Part shown: one piece after another, positions 47,918-59,814 of the stretch | Layout: each line of letters opens with the position of its first letter | Position numbering within the stretch: position 1 is the stretch's first letter | DNA from: Oenanthe sinensis | Taxonomy: Eukaryota > Streptophyta > Magnoliopsida > Apiales > Apiaceae | Length of the DNA stretch: 64,000 bases | Direction: 5' to 3' | Assembly: GCA_028671895.1 (NCBI GenBank) | Contig: CM053802.1 | Coordinates: 17,119,631-17,183,630 of the forward strand | Notes under the pieces: generated by a model | Database searches by the model: none | What the model was told of the DNA's origin: nothing | What the model saw: the letters and a program-made list of their open reading frames with translations, nothing else | Program-made: the position numbers and the translations under genes

Positions 47918-48430
47918 ATTTGGGAATATCATTAAATTAAATATATCTTGACATCTGTACGGTTGGATCGTCGAGAAATATTTTTAAAAAAATGGAAAGA
48001 ACAATTCGTGACAAAACACTAGTTACGAATTCTAGTCAATATAGTAGTGATATACTAAGATCTCCAACCAAATCAATTTTTTTAAAATTTGGAAATATCA
48101 TTATATTAGATATATCTTGACATCCGTACGGTTGGATTGTCGAGAAATATTTTAAAAGAATAGAAACAATAATTCGTGACAATGCACTAGTTACGAGTAC
48201 TAGTCAATATAATAGTGATATACTAAAATCTCCAACCAAATTAATTTTTTATTTTTTTAAAATTTGGAGATATCATTATATTATATATATCTTGACATTC
48301 ATATGGTTGGATTGTCGAGAAATATTTTTAGAAAAATAGAAACAACAATTCGTGACAAAACACTAGTTACGAGTACTAGTCAATATAGTAATGATATACT
48401 AGAATTTTCAACCAAATTAATTTTTTATTT
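47918..48430 (+). repeat. Three tandem units of 169-175 bp
   Basis: Units start near 47918, 48087 and 48262. Each contains ATATCATTA, TATCTTGACAT, GGTTGGAT.GTCGAGAAATA, AATTCGTGACAA, CACTAGTTACGA, TAGTCAATATAGTA and CAACCAAAT in the same order. They lie wholly inside the hAT element. Confidence 0.9.
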
Positions 48431-48739
48431 TTCGCGATTTGTTCGCGAACAACTCGTGTTCGACTCGTTTATTAGGAAACTCGGCTCGACTCGGTTCGTT
48501 TTAAAAAAAAGTCAAACTCGGCTCGGTTCGGTTCGTTTAAAAAAAAAGTCAAACTCGACTCGGCTCGGGCAAAACTCGGCTCGACTCTGTTCGTTTGCAG
48601 CCCTAATTTCAGCTATCCAATTGCAATTGCGCTCAACATAACCAAAATTAGTCCAACCTTCCTAATATATTGGGTCAACCCAAATAAAATAAAAGGCGGC
48701 CAATACGATAAAGGAGAGTGCAATAAACTAGTGGAAACA

Positions 48740-49103
48740 GGGTGTTGGTCCTATATGTCCATAATTTGAGGAGAAAATATTTTAAATGACACATCCCAAA
48801 AAAATGGATCTAAATAGCATTCCAAAACGCTACATCGTATAACGTTTTGAAAAAAAAATCTTCCCAAAACGCTATTTTAAGTTGCGTTTTGAGCCCAGAA
48901 CCCAAGATAAAATAATGTTTTTCCATGAAAAAAATTAAAAAAAATTAAAAAAAAATGAAAAACGCTACACAAAATAGCGTTTTCACCTATTTTTCAGCAC
49001 GTCACACTATGTAGCGTTTTGGAGTGCTATTTAAGGCCATTATTACGGGTTATGCTATTTAGGACATTTTCTCCCCAAATTATGACATATAGGGCCTTTT
49101 CTG
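48740..49103. mobile_element. Mutator-like MITE (364 bp, TSD GTGGAAACA)
   Basis: The identical 9-bp repeat GTGGAAACA flanks both sides (48731-48739 and 49104-49112), the usual target length of Mutator-like elements. Near the ends, GGTCCTATATGTCCATAATT (from 48747) matches the reverse complement of the right end (GGCCCTATATGTCATAATTT). The terminal 10 bases agree poorly. The interior carries four ACGCTA..TAGCGT-type palindromes. No ORF. Confidence 0.75.
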
Positions 49104-50207
49104 GTGGAAACACAAGATAAAAAAATAAAATAAAATAAGTTGATTAGTGTAATACTAGCAAACAAAAGGAGATTAGATAATTGCATTGGGAATCTCCACC
49201 GCACGTAGTACAAGTTATAATAATCATACTACACGTTAAGCCATACCATACTGCACTATTTATGTGTACATGTATATAAACATATAAACAGAAGGTCGAG
49301 TTTTCATTTTTGACACTCATTTCAGCAATATGATCATCTCTGTTGATTGCAGGTACTTGTTTTGTTATATATATATTTAGATTTATGGATATGTAATGTT
49401 GGTTTTATTGTGGGAAGAGTTCGATTTTCGATAGATGATTTGTGGATATGGTTGAATCTCATGTTAGTTGACGCCTTTGGTCAGGGTGGCCCTGGCGACC
49501 AAAACAACCGGCTTGGGTACCATCTGCGCTGAAAAATTTATATACATGTATTATATATACGTTTACTTTTTACTTTTTATTTTTAGAGCCTTAAAGAAAA
49601 GGGAACCATTTCGAAATTTAGTCAAGGGCACCCAAATCTCTACGCCGGACCCTGATTGTGCAAGTTGTGAAATGAATGGAGAAGATAAGATTAGTCTTGT
49701 TAATAGAAGTAGGGAAAAAAAAAACTAGCATTACTTTTTGGATGGCATATTGGCAGAGTAAACTCCGAGTTTTGGGATTGGGATTGGGATTGGGATCGGA
49801 AGAATATCGAAATTGAAATCAGTTTATACTTTGTTGTTCGATTCCAGTTTTACAACTTTGAATTGAGTTGCTAAGAGAGACTGAGGATTTGGATGACTAT
49901 GTGATATCATAAAGTTTATCGTCCTTAGACAAGCTTATTAGTTTTTTGCTTTCAAGTGGGACATATTTTGTTGGGTAATCAAGCCCGGTATTCAAGAATT
50001 GGCTTCAAGTAAAATTTGATATTCAAAAACTAGTTTTAGCTTGCTCTGCGCGCTGAAGATTAAGGACCGAGAATACAGCATTCACTGTCTGACATAATCG
50101 TCATTTAGTGATGCGAATCATGGTTTCCTAGTTTGTAAAATTAATATATCCTGTTGTTCTAGTTGTGTGTATATTTATATCACATTCTTCTGTACAGGAT
50201 TGCTAGC
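49104..50207. other. Probable promoter and 5' UTR region of ALDH3
   Basis: A short segment ending TTGATTGCAG before GTACTTG (49353) and an acceptor TTCTGTACAG at 50189-50198 would frame a 5' UTR intron ahead of the ALDH3 start codon. I see no other gene. A three-fold GGGATT repeat lies near 49775. Confidence 0.35.
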
Positions 50208-53200
50208 ATGAGCATGACATTAAGTTCCCGTACTATAAGCAAAAGCGGCAACTTGCATATTTCACAGACCTTCCTTTCCCTGCCCCCGCGATATCAATCT
50301 CGGTGCTTGCTCTGTTCTCCCATGTAACACTCTACCCCCTCACACACTATTTATCTTTGTGCAACACACACACCCAAATGGCATATCCCCACTGTTCCAA
50401 AATTCAGTATGTGATGCATTTTTCCTTGTTCACTCATTCCAAATTAGATTACCATTTCTAATTTTGAACTAGGTAAATGGAAACCTCCCACGACGGATTT
50501 ATATGTTTATTTTTAGAATTTAGTCATATCCTGACAGTGTTAATGCAGATTGTTAATATTGTTATAAAATATTTTAAAAATACCTAGACACTATATTATT
50601 AGCCTTAAGGATTTAAGCTATTGTTTTAGAAATGTATCTTCTTAACTGGCAGTACATAGCTATTTGCAACTACTATGTTCTGCATTCTTTTTCTCTTTGT
50701 ATATTGCTTTTGTTTCTTAAAAATCTGAAATGAATGTGATCTATCTGAAAGTTGCTCTGCTTCTCTATCTTTGCTCGTGGAGGAAAAGAAGAGAGGCACA
50801 TTTAATAAAGAGAAAGCTAACAAGCTGGTGAAGGATCTAAAAAAAGTATTCAACACTGGCAAGACAAAAACGTATGAATGGCGGATGTCACAGCTGACAA
50901 GTATGTTGAAAATGATCGAAGAAAATGAGGCAGAAATTTATAGAGCTCTGTATCAGGACCTCTCCAAGCCCGAATCAGAAGCTTTTATCTCTGAGGTGCA
51001 ATACTTACCCTTAGATTACATAAAATTCATCCATGGAAAACTTTTTAGTCTTTCTACATACATTTGACCTTTATCAGTGTCTACTGGTTGATGTGTTTGA
51101 GAATAATTTAGGGGAGGAATAATCTTATATCTTTGAGATTTGAGATGTTTTGCTTAGGATATAATTCTTTATAAATGCAACATGTTTATATAAGGGCAAG
51201 GTAATATGTAGGAAATACAACAACATTTGTAAGAAATTATATGCCTGCAATTTTAATTAATATAGGTCTGCAATTTTAGTTAGTGAAAAGACCGGGTGAG
51301 AAGGAAAATTTACATGCCTTTATTTTATAGCAGTCAATCTTGAAGGCACAAGATGTATTAAGTCTAAGGTACATTCTGGACCGCAGGTGAAACATATTTT
51401 AGCATGTTACTTATCTCCTGAGGAACCAGAACTCCAAATGACTCGGGCTGGAATATTTAAAATCAAAATTTTCACTGATTTTTCAAGATCAGTCGGGGCT
51501 TACATAAAAATTTACACTAAATTTTCCAAGAAGAACTAAGGCTTAAAAAATCACTATTTTTTCAAGTCCAGCCGGGGCTTCAGCCTGCGACAGCCGCTCC
51601 CTAGTTCTGCCACTGCCACTTACCCATTGCAACTAAATCTGCTCTTAAATAAATATTTTTAATCTTAAATCTACCGTGTTTTTAGGTTCATTCTTCTTTT
51701 TATGTAGCGCAAGGTATACCAAATTATATCAATAGAAGCATGCGTCAATTTAGTTAACTATAGCAGTTCATGTATCGGAATCCCTAGTTCAGTCATCTGC
51801 ACTCATCAATGCTACTGGTTATTGAGGATAGCATACAAAAAGTTGAGAGATGTTGGCATGAATAAAAAAAATATGTCAAATTTTTGTATCTTTCCTTTGA
51901 TTTCTTCAAAATTTATCATCCTCTGTACTTACCAGTATCACTGTCACAAAAATGCCTTCTGGAAAATATCAGTACGAGATGCTACTCATTACTTAGACTT
52001 TTCCTTTTATAAGTCTAGGACATGATCATATTAAATAGACAATATTAAGTTTTGTAAGTACATCTTACTCCCCTTATCGTATTGTAGATTGCTATGACTA
52101 CAGGCTCTTGTAAACTCGCACTGAAAGAACTGGATCAATGGATGAAGCCAGAAAAGGTGATTACTTTTGTTACCTATTTACTGGTTTATTACAGAATTAA
52201 AAGCTTCCAGGCTTTAAACTTGTGTTAAATGTCATTGCACGCCTTCTTTTTTAACAGGCAAAAACTACAGTGACCACATACCCTTCCTCAGCAAAAATCG
52301 TGTCAGAACCTTTAGGAATCGTGTTGGTTATCTCTACCTGGAACTATCCTTTCTGTAAGTTATATAAATCTGTGATCCATCAGTATAAAGCTGAAGTGAA
52401 CTGACATGTTATTTTGTCATCTCAGTAATTCTAAAGAAAGTATTTTCAAATGCCATTCAGTTAGCAATGTTCCCTTCCATCCCATATCTCGCCCTGTGAG
52501 TCTGTGACCTGTCACTAGAACATAAGGATGACGCTTTAGTACATTTTTCCTTTTCCTTCCAGTGGAATAGAATATCTGCTCATCTATATTGTCCAGAATT
52601 CAGATCTTCTTGATATATCTGGACCGCACCATATTTCTATCATATAAATTAGAGAATGTGTCGGGGCAATACTATATCACTAACATATATATACATGTGG
52701 ACTATAGTTCAGTCTGTCAATATTTTTTGAATTTATGACTAGCATAACTCAATATTACAGTATACATCCTCAGAAGGCAGATATCAAGTATCTTTTCAAT
52801 TATGTCAGTAGCAGTATTCCATAATACTCCGAGGATAGCGTATACAAGAATTGTCTATCCGTTCTCCAGATTAATTACTGGATTGGTTTCTCTTCTTAAA
52901 ATCTTCATAATATTACAAATATATTCTTTCGGCATTCACTCTAACTCCATATTATATGTATACAAATGTGTACCCATGCAGAGAAACTATAATTAGCAAC
53001 CCAAAATCCAAATTACTTAATTAAAGACGTGTCAGAGATAAAAAGTCTGTCATATCTTAGATGTGAAGTAGATCGGATCTGTCATGGCATACTGAAAAGA
53101 GAAAAATCTTTAGACAATGGAGTTTTTTATGTCACTCAAACAAGCATCAACAGTTCAACCTGAAGATACCGTATCACAATTACAATGTGGACCACAAATG

Positions 53201-56200
53201 TATTATGTATGCTTAAAAATATCTCTGGCTCTCTGCCAACTTGTATGACTAAAAAACCCAACTTGTATGACTAAAATATCAGTTTATTTCGGAAATGTTA
53301 TCATTACCAAATTTGTTTATAAAATGTAATCATTATTTTGATCACATATTAATAAAAAAAATATATTAATATTTTGAAAGCATATGAAATATTGGGGAAA
53401 ACTACAAATATTTATAAATGTAAAAAATTAATACACGTCCAATAGATTTGATATATATTGTTAGACTTTGTAATAATCTAGAAAGTGATTAGTGTAAATT
53501 CAACTTTGTGTAGTGCACTTACATCATTGCAAGTTAGGCCGGTGACTGGTATTTTGTAACTTAGATTAAAATTTTGACAAGCATCTAAATCTTCCTTGTT
53601 TGAAAACTATTCAAAAAACATTTATATGAACACATAGTATCCAAACAAGCATAGTTCTTTTATCCTTATCATCTTACGCATTGAATTTGTTTCTTCTTCA
53701 TCGCATCTTTACCTTTTTTTTTGTGTTGTAAAGTCAGCAACATAGCATTCAAAATATCAAACCTGCAGTCCACGAAGCAACTGCCAAGGAAGTTCTCCCA
53801 TTTTAAACAATCCATGTATCATAACACAAGTAACATGTCAATTTTGTAATCACATGCGGACTTTGCCCTTGTGTTTGTATGTGTTCACTATCTTAACATC
53901 GGGATATTAGACAGTTTATGAGGTAGTCATTCAGAAACTTGAGATTATTGAATAATGTCCAAAGAATGCTTGGTACATAATCAATTTTCTGGTTTTTTAT
54001 GTGCGATTTTTCTCATGTTATGTGTTCTGCCATCTGTTTTTTTTGCAATGTATTTGCGAATTTTCCTTTATTCATGCTGTTTTTAATTTCATTATATGGT
54101 TGCTTCTAATTATGGTCGTATATATGAGGTGATTATTTTTCTTCAGTACTATCTCTGGATCCAGTAATTGGAGCCCTTGCAGCTGGTAATGCTGTTGTTC
54201 TTAAACCATCAGAAATTGCCCCTGCCTCAGCGTCTCTTCTTGCAAAACTATTCCACAAATATTTAGATAGTTCTGCCGTAAAAGTTGTGGAGGGAGCAGT
54301 TGACGAAACAACTGCATTACTCGAACAGAAGTGGGATAAAATTTTTTATACAGGTTATTTTTTTTTTTTTTACTTCATGTTTCTTTGTAGATTTCCCAAT
54401 TTCAAAATGATACATTTGTCTAATATTGATGTGAAGCAACAAAGCTGGACAAAATATTTTACAGTATATAGCTTATTAAGTTTTAAATGAAATGAAATCT
54501 CAACTAGCAATGTACGCATGTATATCTGCGTACACATTTCTCTGGACATAAAATGACACATATAAGGGCGTAGAAGATTCAGAACAGGTCCTTGAACCAT
54601 ATTAAAGAATTAAGTAACTGGTATAAATTAGACTAGTATAACCTATTTATTGGCATAGAAGATCCTTCATTGAATCATTGCTGAAGACTATATTACAGAA
54701 GTCTTCCTTGCATTTTTTTATCCGTCCCTATTACCTCTGCCTACACAGTCGCATTTGCTACTGGGTATGATTGGTTTGGCTTTTATCATATCTTAACTCC
54801 AGATATATAAGAATAAGCAAATATCAAATAAATTCTATATTAACTCGTCAAGTATTCTCAAGGTAATGGAAGGGTTGGAAGGATTATAATGGCCGCTGCT
54901 GCTAAGCATCTCACTCCTGTCATTTTGGAATTGGGAGGGAAGTGTCCTGTTGTTGTTGATTCAAATACAAATTTACAAGTAAGAAACTTAAATACCATAG
55001 ACTACTGATGATATCATACATAGTTACATCATACATGTATATGATAATTCATATCTTTAACTTTGTACATTTATATCTACTATACATATACTTGTGATAA
55101 TAAGGTTTCTGCAAAGAGGATTGTAGCTGGGAAGTGGGGATGCAATAATGGACAAACTTGCATTGCTCCTGATTATATCATAACTACAAAGGCTTTTGCG
55201 CCAAAGTTGGTAAGATGCTTCCCAGAAATCTCAAAATGTCATAAATTTTCCTTGTTTTTTTTTGCTTCTGAAATCTAAGTGTGGAATTTGGCTGATATTG
55301 GCTCATCAGATAGATGCTCTAAAAATTGAATTGGTGGAGTTCTTTGGAGAAAACCCAATGAAGTCAAAAGACATGTCCCGCTTGGTGAATTTGTACCACT
55401 TTAAACGCTTGACTAATTTAATGGATGAGGATGAAGTCTCTGATAAGATTGTTGTAGGAGGCCAAAGAAATGAAGAACAATTGTGAGTTTGCAACAATTT
55501 TTATGTTGTCCTAATCCTAAATCAAATACTTGGTGTTTATAATTTTAAATGTTGCAGAAAGATATCTCCAACCATCTTGTTAGATGTGCCAGAACATTCT
55601 CAGATAATGCAAGAGGAAATATTTGGACCATTGCTACCCATCCTCACTGTGAGTGCTGCCTTATTAACTTCCTGTATTTTACTATAAATTCTAAATTGGA
55701 GGTTGCAATAAGCTAAAAAGTTTTCACGAGAGAAACAAATTCTTTCATGAAATAAAGAAGTGATGGTAGTTCTGTTGCAGATGCTGCAATGGGTACCAAC
55801 TAATTCAAATGATTCTCTCTCAACTGCACTGTGTCCAAATGACATTGAATGAGCACTACTATCTTGTGTGTTTGCTATGGTTCATATAATTTGACGCTTG
55901 TTTACTTGATCTATTAACCGGTCGACGGTTAGCGTGTAAATCTGTGTATGAATATAGGTGGGAAATTATCATTGCAGTTTTCCAATTTTAGTCTATTTTG
56001 CACGGAGGGGCATATATACGGTGGGTACGGCACAGGAACGACAAATTTATATTTTTAGGGTTCGGGTACGGCAATAAATATATTAAAACAAAAATTAATC
56101 ATATATAAGATAAAGATAAAATTCAACATTCAAAACATTAAAACATAAAATATACCATGCACGCTCTCAAATTTTAACATCGTCATATATCAATGCGCTC

Positions 56201-57513
56201 TCCATTTTATTACATAATGCCACATAGGTGGCTGATTTGAGAGAGAGAGAGAGAGAGTTAATAACGACTAAAATAAACGAACAAAATTAGTGATTTAGAC
56301 TTTTAGTTTATTGGGATGGGTATTTTAGTAATTTTGGTATCCCCGAAACATCTCCGGATCTAGCACGCCGTCCCCGCTTCAAGCTTGCCTTCCCCAGATT
56401 TTTGGAAACTCCAAGCCATTCCCATCACGTACCCATACCCGTACCCGAAACGTCCCCAAACTTGGATACGTGTATTAGTAGCTGCATTTAGCAGACTACT
56501 TAATATAACCATTTGGCCAGGTTGCAGGAAATTCCAAAATAAAGTTACTAGAAAAATGCTTAAAACTGAATGCAATACGTCTCCTTGGTAGAATCTAAAT
56601 GCATGTTTCTTTTCTTGTAACATTGCTATTAAAGTATAAGCAACCAACCACGAGGTAAATGATTTTCATTTAGGCAGAAGTTGTATTTTGCAACAACTTG
56701 CTTAGGTCAAATCCGGAATTTCCATTTTTTTGTACATAAACATTTATCAGGTATCCGATAATCAGGATGAAAATCATCTTTTCTCTCTTCAAATAATTAT
56801 AATCTGTATGCGCACAGGTAAGTTTAATGTGTTTCCTAATTTGTATGGATCAGGTGGACAATGTGAAAGACAGTTTTGATATGATAAACTCAAGATCAAA
56901 GCCTCTTGCTGCATATATTTTTACAAGTGATGAGGAACTAAAGAAGGATTTTGTTAGAGACATATATGCAGGAGGGATGCTTATCAATGACACTATATTA
57001 CATGTAAATCATATACTCTGTTCTTTAATTTATGGTAAAACTAGTAGTAGTGCATAATTTGGAATCAGTAGTATATTAATAAAGGTCGTACAAAGTGCGC
57101 AACTGAGGAAGGTCTGGTGTGTAGAATTACTCGTTATACATATGTAGAATTGCAATTTACTAGTGCAGGTGCATGCAAATGTACCATTAGTGTGCATATT
57201 CTTATACTTCTGTTCATTTTTACGCCTTTTGTTCTGTTAGTAACTTTTCAGTTTGGCAAACTGTAAAATGCAGCTTACAGTTGACAGTCTACCGTTTGGA
57301 GGAGTAGGAGAGAGCGGGATGGGCTCATACCATGGAAAATTCTCATTCGATTCTTTTAGTCACAAGAAGGGAGTTCTTTATAGAGCTTTTACCGGAGATT
57401 CGCCTACTAGATTTCCACCATATACACCAGCAAAGCTGCGGTTACTCAAGGCATTGATCAGTGGAGACATATTCCGAGTTTTACATTCGATGATTGGATT
57501 ACCAAAGAATTGA
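50208..57513 (+). CDS. Aldehyde dehydrogenase family 3, chloroplastic (ALDH3I1-like)
   Basis: Eleven exons: 50208-50323, 50752-50995, 52088-52156, 52258-52354, 54147-54353, 54863-54978, 55105-55209, 55310-55482, 55558-55648, 56854-57003, 57274-57513. Phases agree throughout and give 535 residues. The protein oxidises fatty or medium-chain aldehydes to acids with NAD(P)+ and detoxifies lipid-peroxidation products under stress. Visible family blocks: YEWRMSQL, IVSEPLGIVLVISTWNYPF, AAGNAVVLKPSEIAPAS, EQKWDKIFYTGNGRVGR, the Glu site LELGGK (Glu267), the catalytic Cys in NNGQTC (Cys302), EEIFGPLLPI and LPFGGVGESGMGSYHGKFSF. The first exon (MSMTLSSRTISKSG..) is rich in Ser, Arg and hydroxyl residues and has no acidic residue, as in plastid transit peptides. 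It joins in phase to CSASLSLLVEEKK. This and the GVLYRAF..PPYTP C-terminus favour the plastid ALDH3I1 type over ALDH3H1. The first exon is less certain than the rest. Confidence 0.93.
55980..56480. mobile_element. hAT-like remnant in ALDH3 intron 9
   Basis: The left part has GGTGGGTACGG and GGTTCGGGTACGG; the right part has the complementary ACGTACCCATACCCGTACCC. Such GTACGG/CCGTAC words at both ends are typical of small non-autonomous hAT elements. A (GA)n run lies at about 56239-56257. Exact ends and TSD were not found. Confidence 0.45.
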
Positions 57514-58510
57514 AAATATATGCATGGTTAGTTTTTGTAAAACTTTACATCTCTGCACCTGTTATATAGTAGCTAGGCAGCTAAAAGATATGGAGAATAA
57601 AGTTCGTGTGTTATCTCAGGAACTTAGCCCTTAGCAAAGGTAATAGAATGAAAACTAACATAATTATGCATGACATATATATAGATAATATGGGTAACAT
57701 TTAGAGTAAAAACTTTTATTAAATTTTGTAGAACTATAATAAAAAAAATGAAAAAATTAGTAATCATAATTTTATTTATAAAACTATAATAAAAAGTTTT
57801 TCTAAACATTTTTTTTGTATTTTTTATTATGGTTCAGTAATATTTATTGAAATTTTGCACGATTATTAGTTCTCACACTAAAATTTTCACATGATTATTA
57901 CCTAGATTAATATATATTATATTTATATGAAAGATATATATAAGAAAAGTTAATAAATTTGTAATTCTAAGTACATACACAACTCTATAAAATTAGGTCA
58001 TTTTAATGTATTATTTCATATTAATTTCCTGAAATAATGTCATGATATGTACTATATACTAATATTTTAATCTTTTGACCAATTTACATTTGTATTCCAT
58101 TTTTGAATAATTTTTTAATAATTTATGAGATGTGAAGAGTAACAAAATAATAGAGACAAAAATTAAATTAATAATTTTTAACTTCTAAAAAAAATCAAAT
58201 TAAAAATTACTAACTAGAATACAGATAATGATCAAATTACATCAAAATGAATATCAGAGGCCCGAATTACCTTTTGGCAGAAAGATGGCCTTTAATACTT
58301 GTCAAACACGCATTTTCAATATGTGTATACCTATAAAATATTTTAACAAGCATATACTTCTTTGTTAAGTAGATGCTACCTTCCAGGTGACCTGTTAGTT
58401 TGCTATTACTTTAGTTAATTTTCAATATTAAATCAACGCAGTACAATAGTATATAATTTAAGACATTGTTAGATCAAATCAAGCCTACCATAGTTAATTA
58501 TTTATTTTGA
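57514..58510. other. Gene-free AT-rich spacer
   Basis: Contains the ALDH3 3' UTR, then AT-rich sequence without coding signal up to the retrotransposon. Confidence 0.4.
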
Positions 58511-59751
58511 TGTAACACATGTGAAGTTTTTGTATTAGGATGTGTACTTAGTATGTCTTAATGTACTTGCAGATAGAAACATGTTTCTACTGTGAAATGA
58601 ATGTGTAAATATGAGTCAAGAATAAAGGTTGATAGAATATTCAAGTCTGAATCATGCATCAAATAAATGAAGACTTCATCAAATAAGATTTTCAGCGGAA
58701 AATGCTCCAAGTCAAGTATGTGATCGAGAAGTCATCATGATAGAGAAATCTCATGTGAATCTGGTAGAGAAGTCTCATAATACACAAGTAACTCAGTAGT
58801 CGATCGAGAAGTTAGAAGTGATCGAGAAGTCAAAAAAACTGTAGTTATTCGAGAAGTGTGAAATGTGATTCATTCGAGAAGTCCAGTTGAACAAATCGAG
58901 AAGTTAGTTGAAGGGAACAATCGAGAAGTTACAGGGATGAACCAATCGAGAAGTCTGTGAAACCAAATCATTTGAGGAGTCTAGCCTAATCGAGAAGTCA
59001 TCAAATGAAGTATGCAATAGAGAAGTCTCGTCATTCGAGAAGTAAGTATGTGAAGACTGATCGAGAAGTCTCAGCAGTACCTGATCGAGAAGTCAATCAC
59101 CATGACTTCTCGAAGCAAATTCAAGAGAGTATTCGATTGATTCAAAGAGCTAAATTTAAGGAGATTTGCAGAAGAACAAGACAAGTAAGTCGAAGCATTG
59201 TCATGATCAGGTCAGTCAAACATGTGAAGATAATGACAAGTTTACAATGAAACTTGAAGGAATAATAAGACAAGGACATAAGACAACAAGCAGATGATAC
59301 AGACTGTCAAAGAGAAAGACTTAGCTAGAAATAGAATTAAGTAAAATGTAAAGTTTCATTTGTCTATTTCTAGTTATAGTATAACTGACTGTGAAAGCAT
59401 GTGCACCAAGACATGTTGTCTATTTAGTAGAATGCACAGATTCACAATTCAGTGTGTTGAATAGTTTTTCATACCTTGTTTTCTTTCAAGAACAAGAAGC
59501 TAAGATTCAAATCAGAATCTCAGATTTGTAGTAATTTCTTTCTAATACAATTAGTTTAAAAGTTAATCTGTGTGTTTGTTTATTCTATTCCGCATAATTA
59601 TGATAAACACTATAGAGATTAACCAACCTACAAATAAGTGAGCATATCAATCTATTAATCAAAACCAACAGAAAATAAAAGAAGTTTGAAAAAGCTGAAA
59701 CCATACATTCACCCCCCTCTGTATAGTTTCTGGTAGCTCTCATTTCTTACA
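58511..59751 (+). repeat. 5' LTR of the copia element
   Basis: The 3' border is fixed by the primer-binding site two bases downstream. The 5' border TGTAAC at 58511 is chosen because it mirrors the LTR end TTACA. The other LTR lies outside the window, so neither the border nor the insertion age can be confirmed. The middle (58722-59114) is filled by the TCGAGAAGTC decamer family. Confidence 0.6.
58722..59114 (+). repeat. Interspersed decamer array (TCGAGAAGTC) in the LTR
   Basis: At least 15 copies or close variants of TCGAGAAGT[CTG] occur in the same orientation, near 58723, 58763, 58803, 58820, 58849, 58874, 58896, 58921, 58945, 58989, 59017, 59035, 59060 and 59084. One inverted copy lies at 59104. 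Spacings vary between about 17 and 44 bases, and the intervening sequence differs. Confidence 0.9.
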
Positions 59752-59753
59752 AG

Positions 59754-59765
59754 TGGTATCAGAGC
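59754..59765 (+). other. Primer-binding site (initiator Met tRNA)
   Basis: TGGTATCAGAGC is complementary to the 3' end of plant initiator methionine tRNA and starts two bases after the LTR end. Confidence 0.9.
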
Positions 59766-59814
59766 TAGGATGTTGACATACAAGCAATACAAAGATCAAG
59801 ACGAGTTCCCAAAA

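Larger units (their letters stand above)
46852..48605. mobile_element. Non-autonomous hAT transposon (1754 bp, TSD ATTTCAGC)
   Basis: The left end TAGGGCTGCAAATGAAC and the right end GTTCGTTTGCAGCCCTA are inverted copies with one mismatch. The 8-bp duplication ATTTCAGC flanks both sides (46844-46851 and 48606-48613), which is the hAT hallmark. Both subterminal regions (about 46880-47065 and 48430-48600) are packed with CTCGGCTCG/CGAGCCGAG words, probable transposase-binding sites. The interior is AT-rich, with a (TA)n run at 47842-47898, three tandem units of about 170 bp and a short exon-like segment. No transposase is encoded. Confidence 0.9.

Noticed and set aside
58722..59114. CRISPR-like regular repeat array
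   Set aside because: The repeated unit is only about 10 bases, spacing is irregular, and it lies within a plant LTR with a primer-binding site downstream.
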